A DNA stretch of 64,000 nucleotides from a virus. Where the stretch lies: positions 1 to 64,000 of IMG/VR virus record IMGVR_UViG_3300021962_000058; one strand, 5' to 3'. The translations under genes were made by a program, and so were the position numbers. Below are positions 20,421 through 26,654 of the stretch, in pieces; position 1 is the stretch's first letter, and each line of letters begins with the position of its first letter. The notes beneath the pieces were generated by a model, which ran no database searches, was not told the DNA's origin, and saw nothing but the letters and a program-made list of their open reading frames with translations.

Positions 20421-20569
20421 TGACTGATTTTGTTTCTGAATCCGAAGTGAAGCAAATGATGCTCATTGAGGCACTTGAGTATTACATTCAAGGATTGAAA
20501 GATGATAATTGTAATCAGGCAGCGATTGATGCCTTCACCGACCTTTTGACTGAGATTGAGAATGACTAA
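20420..20569 (+). CDS. acidic helical protein, 49 aa
   Basis: MTDFVSESEVKQMMLIEALE, then AAIDAFTDLLTEIEND: two helices, similar in plan to the small paralogous proteins at 14350 and 18260. Confidence 0.55.
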   Translation: MTDFVSESEVKQMMLIEALEYYIQGLKDDNCNQAAIDAFTDLLTEIEND

Positions 20570-20729
20570 CGAACAAAAGATCCAAGCACTACCCACAATC
20601 CGTACCTTCCCATATACGATTGGTCTCCGTACATACTTCTCGGAAGAAGAATATCAAAAAGCACTCCACGATTTCCTGACTTGGAGAAACCATCAACAGA
20701 GCAAAAGGAACCGCACTAATGATGACTGA
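20562..20729 (+). CDS. hypothetical protein, 55 aa
   Basis: MTNEQKIQALPTIRTFPYTI, then a FSEEEYQKALHDFLTWR helix and a basic tail. Overlaps neighbours by 8 bp on each side. Conserved-looking. Confidence 0.55.
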   Translation: MTNEQKIQALPTIRTFPYTIGLRTYFSEEEYQKALHDFLTWRNHQQSKRNRTNDD

Positions 20730-20892
20730 CACAGACAAAGTAGAAGCACTGAGTGACCTTCTCTCTAATGTCATTCACTCTCTGGAGATGACAAAATATC
20801 TTATTGATGATGCAGATAAAGCATCATCGGTCGTTCGTGAAGCAGACAAGTTTCACCAACAAATGCTGAACATTCTTTACCCTGACGCCTGA
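20722..20892 (+). CDS. helical protein, 56 aa
   Basis: MTDTDKVEALSDLLSNVIHS and a KYLIDDADKASSVVREADKF helix: probably an alpha-helical hairpin. ATG 20719 gives one extra Met. Confidence 0.55.
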   Translation: MTDTDKVEALSDLLSNVIHSLEMTKYLIDDADKASSVVREADKFHQQMLNILYPDA

Positions 20893-20893
20893 A

Positions 20894-21223
20894 ATGATTA
20901 CCGCAACTGAACTGCTGGACTTTCTCACCAAAGCACAAAAAGTTTCTCCTTGTGGAGCAACCTTTCGTCAAACTGATGAAGGTTATAAAATCACTCTGTA
21001 TTGTGATTGGCACGATGATGGCAATAACTATAAACAATCTATTTTCATTGACAACGAAGGTGAATCCACTTGGAATAATGGAGGAGACTATGATTTCTAC
21101 ACAATGGATAACATTTTGGATGAAATGCTTGTGAAACAACAAGAGAAAGAAATCAAAGCACAAAAGCGTAAAGAACTGATTGAATCTCTCACACCAGAGC
21201 AAAGAGAACTGCTGGGGGTGTGA
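20894..21223 (+). CDS. hypothetical protein, 109 aa
   Basis: Small alpha-beta domain with a beta meander (GYKITLYCDWHDDGNNYKQS) and a long charged C-terminal helix (QQEKEIKAQKRKELIESL). The following palindrome overlaps its stop. Confidence 0.6.
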   Translation: MITATELLDFLTKAQKVSPCGATFRQTDEGYKITLYCDWHDDGNNYKQSIFIDNEGESTWNNGGDYDFYTMDNILDEMLVKQQEKEIKAQKRKELIESLTPEQRELLGV

Positions 21224-21278
21224 CAGTTGACCTAGTGGCACACACCCCCTTGTGCTGCCTTCCCATTCGTGCCATACT
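21219..21278 (+). promoter_or_regulatory. Cassette promoter 12: palindrome plus -10
   Basis: TGTGACA-N10-TGGCACA (21219-21242), CATACT at 21273 (37 bp). The leader is nearly identical to that at 19976 (ACGTTCATCAGCAAACAACC). ATG at 21302. Confidence 0.65.
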
Positions 21279-21301
21279 ACGTTCATCAGCAAACAACCAC
21301 G

Positions 21302-22201
21302 ATGCAAAACAAGCACCAAGAGCACCCCGAAGATACCATCCTCACGGGTGATTTGACCGTGCTCGACTGGTTCGTGACACCTGGCACCCTGAGCGTTAAG
21401 ATTGACGGAGCACCCGCAATCGTGTGGGGGATTGATCCTGCGACTGGTACGTTCTTCGTGGGTACAAAAGCAGTATTCAACAAAAAGAAGATTCGTATTG
21501 CACACTCTCACGATGAGATTGACCAACACTATGAAGGCAACGTTGCAGACATTCTGCACACTTGCTTTGACATTCTGCCCCGTACTGAGACAATCTATCA
21601 GGCAGAGTTCATCGGGTTTGGTGGATCTGATGAGTACACTTCCAACCTGATTACGTATCAGTTCCCTGAGATTGTCACTCAAACTATTATCATCGCTCCG
21701 CATACTTGCTATTATGCTGAGAATGATCTGCGTGAGGCAGTAGCGTATCCTGATCGTGCAACTTGGAATGATACTGAAACGGTCAAGTTTGTGAAACCTG
21801 ATGCCTACATTCTGCACGGTCAAGAATCGTTCGCTGATGTAGAAGAAGTGTGCAACTTTGCCCGCCAGATGGCAACCACCTGCCAGTTCGTTTCTAACAC
21901 CGAAGCGGCAAAGATTAAAGTTGCCATTAACGCTTGCATCCGTGAGCAACGTGAGATCGAAGATGATGCATTTGGATGTGATCCTAACCTGATTCGTTTG
22001 TGGAAACTGGTTAAATCTATCAAAGAGGATTGCCTATTCCTGTGCCGCAACAATGGTCCCGCAGCATACATCAAACAGGACCGAATTGATGCGGAAGGTT
22101 ACACAATGACCAATGAGTTTGGTATGTTCAAACTGGTGAAGCGTGAAGTGTTCTCCTACCACAACTTCACCAGCGGACGCTTTCAGTGTACCAGTGCCTG
22201 A
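21302..22201 (+). CDS. KxDG nucleotidyltransferase/ligase-like protein, 299 aa
   Basis: SVKIDGAPAIVWG (KIDG at 33-36) looks like nucleotidyltransferase motif I of ATP-dependent ligases and capping enzymes. FFVGTKAVFNKKK (51-63) fits motif III-type placement and YQAEFIGFGG (99-108) resembles motif IIIa/IV (E-F-x-G). I connect it with a T4-like-phage family usually listed as a DUF (I believe DUF6267). It could ligate or nick-seal nucleic acid, or adenylylate a target. The C-terminal ~100 residues are helical. No OB fold is obvious. Confidence 0.6.
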   Translation: MQNKHQEHPEDTILTGDLTVLDWFVTPGTLSVKIDGAPAIVWGIDPATGTFFVGTKAVFNKKKIRIAHSHDEIDQHYEGNVADILHTCFDILPRTETIYQAEFIGFGGSDEYTSNLITYQFPEIVTQTIIIAPHTCYYAENDLREAVAYPDRATWNDTETVKFVKPDAYILHGQESFADVEEVCNFARQMATTCQFVSNTEAAKIKVAINACIREQREIEDDAFGCDPNLIRLWKLVKSIKEDCLFLCRNNGPAAYIKQDRIDAEGYTMTNEFGMFKLVKREVFSYHNFTSGRFQCTSA

Positions 22202-22246
22202 ACCGTCCACCTGAACCCGCAGGGGGGCACTGCTGCCCCCTATACT
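22187..22246 (+). promoter_or_regulatory. Cassette promoter 13: degenerate palindrome plus -10
   Basis: TGTACCA-N10-CGTCCAC (22187-22210), AGGGGGGCA/GCCCCCT hairpin, TATACT at 22241 (37 bp). First leader of the GATCTCAGTTCAC class; ATG at 22271. Confidence 0.55.
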
Positions 22247-22270
22247 GATCTCAGTTCACAAGCGAACCCA

Positions 22271-22468
22271 ATGCCTAACACCGCTACCCTGATTGCCATC
22301 GGTGAAATGATCGTTAATGCATCTGAGACGTTGCCTGCAACCACCAATGCAAACATCCGCATTATGCAGGGTGAGAAGTGTGGCGCTGAGATTCTACGTC
22401 TGATCGTTCGTGATAACTTAGGTGGCGCTGCCAATGTTATCACCAATGCCCTTTGGGTCACTCGCTGA
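22271..22468 (+). CDS. hypothetical protein, 65 aa
   Basis: Ala/Thr/Ile-rich, helical, near-neutral protein, unlike the acidic neighbours. Single gene between two cassettes. Confidence 0.6.
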   Translation: MPNTATLIAIGEMIVNASETLPATTNANIRIMQGEKCGAEILRLIVRDNLGGAANVITNALWVTR

Positions 22469-22513
22469 ACTGGCACAGGGGGGACTGAGATCCCCCCACC
22501 AACCCCCTATACT
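22454..22513 (+). promoter_or_regulatory. Cassette promoter 14: half-site plus -10
   Basis: TGGGTCA-N10-TGGCACA (22454-22477), GGGGGG/CCCCCC hairpin, TATACT at 22508 (37 bp). ATG at 22536. Confidence 0.6.
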
Positions 22514-22535
22514 GACTTCAGTTCAAACGAAACCA

Positions 22536-22697
22536 ATGCAACGCCTTGACGTGATTTGCCCCTCCGCTCCTTGGGAGAACACTACCACCGATGAGGATCG
22601 TGCCTGGGATCTGTGCCTGTCACTCTCTGAGGAATACGGTTACGCTCAGGTTCGCCAGAACGGTATGATCATCGGTGACTACACTGACGGTCGCTGA
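22536..22697 (+). CDS. hypothetical protein, 53 aa
   Basis: MQRLDVICPSAPWENTTTDE, then a RAWDLCLSLSEEYGYAQV helix-strand. Ends before a strong terminator. Unknown. Confidence 0.6.
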   Translation: MQRLDVICPSAPWENTTTDEDRAWDLCLSLSEEYGYAQVRQNGMIIGDYTDGR

Positions 22698-22704
22698 ATG
22701 ATAC

Positions 22705-22735
22705 AAAAGGGGGAGCACATACGCTCCCTTTTTTT
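22705..22735 (+). terminator. Rho-independent terminator
   Basis: GGGAGC-acatac-GCTCCC followed by seven T residues: strong intrinsic terminator. The rest of the gap to 22755 is T-rich and featureless. Confidence 0.85.
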
Positions 22736-22755
22736 ATACTTTTTCTTTTTTTTTA

Positions 22756-22885
22756 TTTCAAGGCTGCCCCCGTGACGACCTTTTTCGTCATCAGGGCTAC
22801 CCCGCCCCTCCTTCGCTTGTGACCTTAGTATAAGGCCGCGGCAACCCCATACAACCCCCAGTGTGCCACTTTCTGAACTGGCACC
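22756..22885. repeat. Duplicated non-coding element, copy B
   Basis: Second copy of the 17664-17794 element. In copy B the stem is GACGA...TCGTC; in copy A it is GGCGA...TCGTC, so pairing is kept through a G-U change. It ends with TGTGCCA-N10-TGGCACC and again precedes a cassette promoter. Confidence 0.6.
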
Positions 22886-22922
22886 CTACCCCCACCATCC
22901 TGCCCACTGCTGCCTCTATACT
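22862..22922 (+). promoter_or_regulatory. Cassette promoter 15: palindrome plus -10
   Basis: TGTGCCA-N10-TGGCACC (22862-22885), TATACT at 22917 (38 bp). Leader GATCTCATCAGCAACGGACC; GTG start at 22945. Confidence 0.65.
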
Positions 22923-22944
22923 GATCTCATCAGCAACGGACCCC

Positions 22945-23124
22945 GTGCAGACCCTCAAAGCAACCGCCATCGCCCTGCTAGTCATCACACTGGCAACCGC
23001 TGGTTACTTTGCTCTGCTTCGCAATGGCAATGCCCGCATCGAAGCGAAGTGCCAGGCATCAGGTGGGCAGGTGCTTGTGACACCTGGTCAAGTGTCCAAA
23101 TGCCTCCTGCCCGCTGCCCGCTGA
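22945..23124 (+). CDS. single-span membrane protein, 59 aa
   Basis: GTG start fixed by the leader spacing (28 bp from the -10). Transmembrane helix at about 6-27, then KCQASGGQVLVTPGQVSKCL: two Cys likely to form a disulphide outside the membrane. The type is common in cyanophages. Confidence 0.6.
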   Translation: MQTLKATAIALLVITLATAGYFALLRNGNARIEAKCQASGGQVLVTPGQVSKCLLPAAR

Positions 23125-23135
23125 CCCCTTATACT
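23076..23135 (+). promoter_or_regulatory. Cassette promoter 16: palindrome plus -10
   Basis: TGTGACA-N10-TGTCCAA (23076-23099) inside the 22945 gene; TATACT at 23130 (37 bp). Leader GATCTCAGTTCACACAACACC; ATG at 23158. Confidence 0.6.
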
Positions 23136-23157
23136 GATCTCAGTTCACACAACACCG

Positions 23158-23322
23158 ATGAGCACCGCAACCCGCCTCACCGCAAACCAGGCAAAGAGCG
23201 CCATCTACGATCTGGCGGATGACTTCTCATGGGAAACCGTTGCTAAGGAGATGGTCGCCCGCATGAGTGGTGATGAGGCACGGGACTTCCTCGAGGACTT
23301 CCAGCGCCTCTATGCCGACTGA
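23158..23322 (+). CDS. hypothetical helical protein, 54 aa
   Basis: MSTATRLTANQAKSAIYDLA then WETVAKEMVARMSGDEARDF: a helical protein rich in Ala, Arg and Asp. G+C-rich codons. Unknown. Confidence 0.6.
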   Translation: MSTATRLTANQAKSAIYDLADDFSWETVAKEMVARMSGDEARDFLEDFQRLYAD

Positions 23323-23371
23323 GGCACTGGCACAAGGGGGGCACAGACCCCCCACCCCGACCCGCTACAAT
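23311..23371 (+). promoter_or_regulatory. Cassette promoter 17: half-site plus -10
   Basis: TATGCCG-N10-TGGCACA (23311-23334), GGGGGG/CCCCCC hairpin, TACAAT at 23366 (38 bp). Leader ACTCTCACACGCAACC; ATG at 23394. Confidence 0.6.
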
Positions 23372-23393
23372 ACTCTCACACGCAACCGATCCG

Positions 23394-23567
23394 ATGCGAA
23401 TCGAAGTCCGTTACCAGACCCCCTACAACGCTTGTGAGTGGCGGTCGCAGTGGTTCCCCACGCTGGCAGAGGCAGAGCGTATGGTAGAGTTCTACCGCTC
23501 CTGCGGATCGCCCTCTCACATCGCCCCCAGCAGCATGGCACAGTTCGCTCACCTGATTCCCGACTGA
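23394..23567 (+). CDS. hypothetical protein, 57 aa
   Basis: MRIEVRYQTPYNACEWRSQW, then a TLAEAERMVEFYRSCG helix. Strand-helix mini-domain; one-base overlap with the next gene. Confidence 0.6.
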   Translation: MRIEVRYQTPYNACEWRSQWFPTLAEAERMVEFYRSCGSPSHIAPSSMAQFAHLIPD

Positions 23568-23653
23568 TGATCACCGCAGCATTCTTCCTGATCGGTTACA
23601 CTATGGGAGCAGGGCACATCCTGCTCCTGCAACGTATCCTCCGCCACCGATGA
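23567..23653 (+). CDS. membrane peptide, 28 aa
   Basis: ITAAFFLIGYTMGAGHILLL is a single hydrophobic span with a basic end (QRILRHR). ATGA/TGATG coupling on both sides supports it despite its length. Confidence 0.5.
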   Translation: MITAAFFLIGYTMGAGHILLLQRILRHR

Positions 23654-23817
23654 TCAACACCCTGACCCGCTCACGATCCCCTGAGTTTCACCGCGCCACA
23701 ATGCTCCGCCTGACAATCGCCGCGCTGCTACTCTGGGGGTTCTGGGGTCCACTGTACCCCGTCCGTAGTGTGACAGCAGACGTACTGTCCACTACCGCCG
23801 ACCTCCTGCGTCGCTGA
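23650..23817 (+). CDS. single-span membrane protein, 55 aa
   Basis: Arg-rich N-terminus, transmembrane helix LTIAALLLWGFWGPLYP (about 21-37), short polar C-terminus containing the left half-site of the next palindrome. Confidence 0.55.
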   Translation: MINTLTRSRSPEFHRATMLRLTIAALLLWGFWGPLYPVRSVTADVLSTTADLLRR

Positions 23818-23828
23818 CCCCTTATACT
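23769..23828 (+). promoter_or_regulatory. Cassette promoter 18: palindrome plus -10
   Basis: TGTGACA-N10-TGTCCAC (23769-23792) in the end of the 23650 gene; TATACT at 23823 (37 bp). ATG at 23852. Confidence 0.6.
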
Positions 23829-23851
23829 GATCTCAGTTCACAAGCGAACCG

Positions 23852-24040
23852 ATGACCCGCACCAACGTCCTGCCCAACGACCTCTGCTCCATCACCCTGA
23901 CTGAGGCACAGTGGAGCACCATCCGCACCGCCGTGCTCTGCCTGGCAGTCGATTGCCGCGTTGCTGGTAAGGGTGCTGACGCAGACTACTACCTGAACGC
24001 CTACAACATCCTGCGGGATGCGATGGGGATGGACGCCTGA
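23852..24040 (+). CDS. hypothetical helical protein, 62 aa
   Basis: LTEAQWSTIRTAVLCLAVDC then a DADYYLNAYNILRDAMG helix: same two-helix plan as the small paralogous family. Single-gene cassette. Confidence 0.6.
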   Translation: MTRTNVLPNDLCSITLTEAQWSTIRTAVLCLAVDCRVAGKGADADYYLNAYNILRDAMGMDA

Positions 24041-24089
24041 GGCACTGGCACACGGGGGGTTCCACCCCCCTACCCTGACCCCTTATACT
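24029..24089 (+). promoter_or_regulatory. Cassette promoter 19: half-site plus -10
   Basis: ATGGACG-N10-TGGCACA (24029-24052), GGGGGG-ttcca-CCCCCC hairpin, TATACT at 24084 (38 bp). ATG at 24115. Confidence 0.6.
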
Positions 24090-24114
24090 GATCTCAGTTC
24101 ACACCCGAACCCCA

Positions 24115-24543
24115 ATGACCGTCACTCTCACCGCTTCCTACCGCGACATGCTTGCCGCTGACACTGTAAGCAAGATCGACGAACTCCAGGAGGAGAACTA
24201 CTCCCTGGAGGACATGCTGGAGTTCATTGATACCTACAATGAGAATGATTTTATCGCATACTATGAGGAGTATGTGCGTTGTGGTGAAGCAATCGGTTAC
24301 GATGCTGTTGATGCTCTGATCGATGAAATGGGGTGCGTTTCTGACATTGAAGATTGTGATGAGCGTTTCCAAGGTTGGTATGAAAGTGAGGCAGATTTCG
24401 CTGAGCAGTTCTACTCTGATCTCTACGATGTCCCCTGTGCTCTGGTGATAGATTGGCAGGCAACCTACGATTCCTCCCTGCGTTACGATTTCACCTGCTG
24501 CGAGAAGTCCTACCGTCAGGTGGCAGTGTTTCGGGACTGCTGA
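24115..24543 (+). CDS. ardA: ArdA-like antirestriction protein, 142 aa
   Basis: Very acidic. The second half (CDERFQGWYESEADFAEQFY, then VPCALVIDWQATYDSSLRYD) follows the ArdA pattern: F-x-G-x-Y-x-S-x-x-DFAE, a short linker, then the IDW/Y-x-A-x-x-x-S-L-x-x-D block, ending VFRDC. ArdA mimics bent B-form DNA and blocks type I restriction enzymes. At 142 residues it is shorter than typical plasmid ArdA (about 165). An early, self-promoted position suits an antidefence role. Confidence 0.7.
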   Translation: MTVTLTASYRDMLAADTVSKIDELQEENYSLEDMLEFIDTYNENDFIAYYEEYVRCGEAIGYDAVDALIDEMGCVSDIEDCDERFQGWYESEADFAEQFYSDLYDVPCALVIDWQATYDSSLRYDFTCCEKSYRQVAVFRDC

Positions 24544-24603
24544 GGGACAGTTGAGGGGGTGGCACACTGCTGCCCCCACTGCCCCCACTCCTGCCCTTAT
24601 ACT
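24543..24603 (+). promoter_or_regulatory. Cassette promoter 20: palindrome plus -10
   Basis: AGGGACA-N10-TGGCACA (24543-24566), TATACT at 24598 (38 bp). Leader GATCTCAGTTCACACCCGAACC; ATG at 24630. Confidence 0.6.
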
Positions 24604-24629
24604 GATCTCAGTTCACACCCGAACCACCA

Positions 24630-24890
24630 ATGGCAACCGCAACCTACCAGACCAACCTCACCGACCGCACCTACAACGGTTGGACTAACTACGAAACCTG
24701 GAACGTTGTGCTCTGGATTGAGAATGATGAGAGCATCTACAACTTCATTCAAGAGAATGACATTTGCTGCTATGAAGAACTGCTGGAAGCATTCTATGAT
24801 CACGGCAGCATTCAGACCCCTGATGGTGTGATGTGGAACGACCCTAAGATCAACCGCGCTGAGATCAACGGCGACGTGTTCGATTCCTAA
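24630..24890 (+). CDS. NGWTNYETWNV-family protein, 86 aa
   Basis: YNGWTNYETWNVVLWIENDE is a signature I recognise from a small protein family present in many phages and some prokaryotes (DUF7249, as I recall). The remainder is acidic and helical. Function unknown. Confidence 0.7.
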   Translation: MATATYQTNLTDRTYNGWTNYETWNVVLWIENDESIYNFIQENDICCYEELLEAFYDHGSIQTPDGVMWNDPKINRAEINGDVFDS

Positions 24891-24936
24891 ACTGGCACAA
24901 GGGGGGCACCAACCCCCCATCCTGACCCCTTATACT
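24876..24936 (+). promoter_or_regulatory. Cassette promoter 21: half-site plus -10
   Basis: GTGTTCG-N10-TGGCACA (24876-24899), GGGGGG-caccaa-CCCCCC hairpin, TATACT at 24931 (38 bp). ATG at 24959. Confidence 0.6.
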
Positions 24937-24958
24937 GATCTCAGTTCAAACGAAACCG

Positions 24959-25129
24959 ATGACCGCTGACCTTGCTGCCTCCCTGCTCAACCGTGCCGCT
25001 AACGGTGCCGAACTGCTGAGCATCCTGGATACGATCGCCAACGACATTGCAGACGCCAACATCGCTGACTGCGCCGCCCATTATGCTCGCATCAGTGCCC
25101 AACCTACCCTGAGCGAAGTCCAGTTCTGA
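24959..25129 (+). CDS. hypothetical Ala-rich helical protein, 56 aa
   Basis: MTADLAASLLNRAANGAELL then DTIANDIADANIADCAA: Ala/Asn/Asp-rich helices. Unknown; single-gene cassette. Confidence 0.6.
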   Translation: MTADLAASLLNRAANGAELLSILDTIANDIADANIADCAAHYARISAQPTLSEVQF

Positions 25130-25176
25130 TAGTGGCACAACGGAGGGGGATGACCCTTCCCTTTTGCCTCTATACT
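25116..25176 (+). promoter_or_regulatory. Cassette promoter 22: half-site plus -10
   Basis: AAGTCCA-N10-TGGCACA (25116-25139), TATACT at 25171 (38 bp). ATG at 25199. Confidence 0.6.
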
Positions 25177-25198
25177 GATCTCAGTTCAAACGACCACT

Positions 25199-25405
25199 AT
25201 GTGCCCAATCGACGCCTTTGAGATCCACCTGCAACTGTGTGAGGATCTCTACGATCTGGCAAACGCCATCGCCGCTGAGATGTATGGTTGCGATCTGCAC
25301 CGCCTGGACCCCTCTGAGATCGAATGGTACAATGAGCGGGTGACCGCCGACAATCTGGAGGAGATGGCAAACGACCTTGCCGCTGCCGCTTGGCAGTCCT
25401 ACTGA
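25199..25405 (+). CDS. acidic helical protein, 68 aa
   Basis: HLQLCEDLYDLANAIAAEMY, then ADNLEEMANDLAAAAW: amphipathic acidic helices. Unknown. Confidence 0.6.
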   Translation: MCPIDAFEIHLQLCEDLYDLANAIAAEMYGCDLHRLDPSEIEWYNERVTADNLEEMANDLAAAAWQSY

Positions 25406-25410
25406 TCTGC

Positions 25411-25436
25411 TACAATACTCTCAGTTCACAAGCAAC
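25411..25436 (+). promoter_or_regulatory. Cassette promoter without palindrome
   Basis: TACAAT then ACTCTCAGTTCACAAGCAACC; GTG start at 25443. No TGGCACA-like sequence 36-38 bp upstream. Confidence 0.55.
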
Positions 25437-25442
25437 CGACCC

Positions 25443-25613
25443 GTGTTCATCACCAACGACACTGCTGCCAACGACCCCGCCTGCCAGGCAGCGATGAAAG
25501 CATACGCCGCCCAACTCAAGCGGGAGGAGGAGCGCCGCCAGCAGATCCTGGCAGGCACCTACATCCCCTGCCCTGTCCAATCTACGGTCTGGCACATCAG
25601 CGACCGCGACTGA
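25443..25613 (+). CDS. hypothetical protein, 56 aa
   Basis: GTG start set by the leader. MFITNDTAANDPACQAAMKA, then a charged helix KREEERRQQILAG. Its end contains TGGCACA of the next cassette. Confidence 0.55.
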   Translation: MFITNDTAANDPACQAAMKAYAAQLKREEERRQQILAGTYIPCPVQSTVWHISDRD

Positions 25614-25633
25614 CCCCACCGACCGACTAGGAT
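25590..25633 (+). promoter_or_regulatory. Cassette promoter 23: right half-site plus -10
   Basis: TGGCACA at 25590 inside the gene end, TAGGAT at 25628 (38 bp, aligned with TACAAT of sister leaders). ATG at 25656. Confidence 0.5.
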
Positions 25634-25655
25634 ACTCTCAGTTCAAACGAAACCA

Positions 25656-25841
25656 ATGACCACCACTCAGAACCTCCGCTCCCTGATCGCTCACACCCTG
25701 ACTGAGATCGACCGTGAGTTTCACGGTTGGACCTTTACCGCTGATGACTTCGCTGGTGAGTCGATCCACGATCTGCGGGAGTTCTGCTACCGCCACCACT
25801 CCCCCATCGTTCGGGCACTGCCCACGACGGTGATGATCTGA
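25656..25841 (+). CDS. hypothetical protein, 61 aa
   Basis: MTTTQNLRSLIAHTLTEIDR, then FTADDFAGESIHDLREF. Helical, near neutral. Unknown. Confidence 0.6.
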   Translation: MTTTQNLRSLIAHTLTEIDREFHGWTFTADDFAGESIHDLREFCYRHHSPIVRALPTTVMI

Positions 25842-25862
25842 GGGGTCCGCCCCTTTATCTGC

Positions 25863-25888
25863 TACAATACTCTCAGTTCACAAGCAAC
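25863..25888 (+). promoter_or_regulatory. Cassette promoter without palindrome
   Basis: TACAAT then ACTCTCAGTTCACAAGCAACC, preceded by a small GGGG/CCCC hairpin. ATG at 25895. Confidence 0.55.
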
Positions 25889-25894
25889 CGACCG

Positions 25895-26095
25895 ATGACC
25901 CGCCCCAACCTGGAAACCGAACTGATCAACGCCCTGAATGATCTCACCCCAGCAGAGCGCCAGGCATTGGCCGCGGCAACCCCTGCCGACTGGGCTGAGG
26001 CAGGTGCTGAAGTTCTGAATGACCCCACCTTCTGGGGTGAGATCGCTGCCGCTTTTGCTGAGGGTTTCACACGCGGTTTTGAGAATCGCCGCTGA
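25895..26095 (+). CDS. hypothetical Ala-rich protein, 66 aa
   Basis: LNDLTPAERQALAAATPADW then FWGEIAAAFAEGFTRGF. Helical with a basic end. Unknown. Confidence 0.6.
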   Translation: MTRPNLETELINALNDLTPAERQALAAATPADWAEAGAEVLNDPTFWGEIAAAFAEGFTRGFENRR

Positions 26096-26113
26096 TCTGA
26101 CCCGCTGATCTGC

Positions 26114-26140
26114 TACAATACTCTCAGTTCAAACGACCCC
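26114..26140 (+). promoter_or_regulatory. Cassette promoter without palindrome
   Basis: TACAAT then ACTCTCAGTTCAAACGACC. ATG at 26147. Confidence 0.55.
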
Positions 26141-26146
26141 AGACCG

Positions 26147-26347
26147 ATGACCGAAGCATACGCGATCTTCACCACTGGCACCGACTACTACGACCGCCCC
26201 GAACTGTTCGGACTCTATGTTTCCGCTGAGAAGGCAGAGGCAGAGGCAGCGGTGCTCCGCGAGCGCCTGGAGGATCCCGACTGTGCAGAATTCGAAGGGC
26301 AGCGCCTCTACGATCAGGTGACCGTGACCTACGTTCCGATCCGCTGA
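26147..26347 (+). CDS. hypothetical protein, 66 aa
   Basis: MTEAYAIFTTGTDYYDRPEL, then SAEKAEAEAAVLRERLED and a C-terminal strand VTVTYVPIR: strand-helix-strand. The same plan is common in small phage proteins of unknown role. Confidence 0.6.
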   Translation: MTEAYAIFTTGTDYYDRPELFGLYVSAEKAEAEAAVLRERLEDPDCAEFEGQRLYDQVTVTYVPIR

Positions 26348-26385
26348 GATCCGATGGGGGGTTGACCGATCGCCCCCCTACCCTC

Positions 26386-26411
26386 TACAATTCTCTCAGT
26401 TCACAACCCGA
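26386..26411 (+). promoter_or_regulatory. Cassette promoter without palindrome
   Basis: TACAAT then TCTCTCAGTTCACAACCCGAAC, preceded by a GGGGGG/CCCCCC hairpin (26355-26379). ATG at 26416. Confidence 0.55.
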
Positions 26412-26415
26412 ACCG

Positions 26416-26604
26416 ATGAACGACACCTTCGCTCAGATCCTCTGGAACGCCACCAACCCTGAGACTGGTACGATCCGATTCTCCACCGCCGCTCAGGCAG
26501 CAAAGGAACATGGTCTGTGGGATGACTTCCGCAGCGACTATGCCACCCTCTCTCAGTTCGGCGGTGTTGATACTGGTGAGTTCCTGGAGTGGTTGGGGTA
26601 TTGA
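26416..26604 (+). CDS. hypothetical protein, 62 aa
   Basis: MNDTFAQILWNATNPETGTI, then STAAQAAKEHGLWDDFRSDY. Start fixed by the leader rather than the longer ORF. Unknown. Confidence 0.6.
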   Translation: MNDTFAQILWNATNPETGTIRFSTAAQAAKEHGLWDDFRSDYATLSQFGGVDTGEFLEWLGY

Positions 26605-26623
26605 CCCCTGCCCCCTGATGCCT

Positions 26624-26648
26624 TACAATTCTCTCAGTTCACACCCCA
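26624..26648 (+). promoter_or_regulatory. Cassette promoter without palindrome
   Basis: TACAAT then TCTCTCAGTTCACACCCCACC. ATG at 26655. Last member of the cassette array. Confidence 0.55.
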
Positions 26649-26654
26649 CCGATC

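Noticed and set aside
20801-21949. 382-residue ORF on the minus strand
   Set aside because: Antisense to the well-supported genes at 20894 and 21302, crosses their promoter, and its translation is Cys/Leu/His-rich without domain features.
7904-25139. CRP/NtcA-family binding sites (TGTGA-N6-TCACA or GTA-N8-TAC)
   Set aside because: Half-sites are 7-mers separated by 10 bp and read TGTGMCA/TGGCACA, which does not fit the spacing or sequence of either consensus.
7921-25596. Sigma54 promoters, because TGGCAC resembles the -24 element
   Set aside because: No TTGC-type -12 element follows at the needed 4-5 bp spacing; a sigma70-like -10 box lies 36-38 bp downstream instead.
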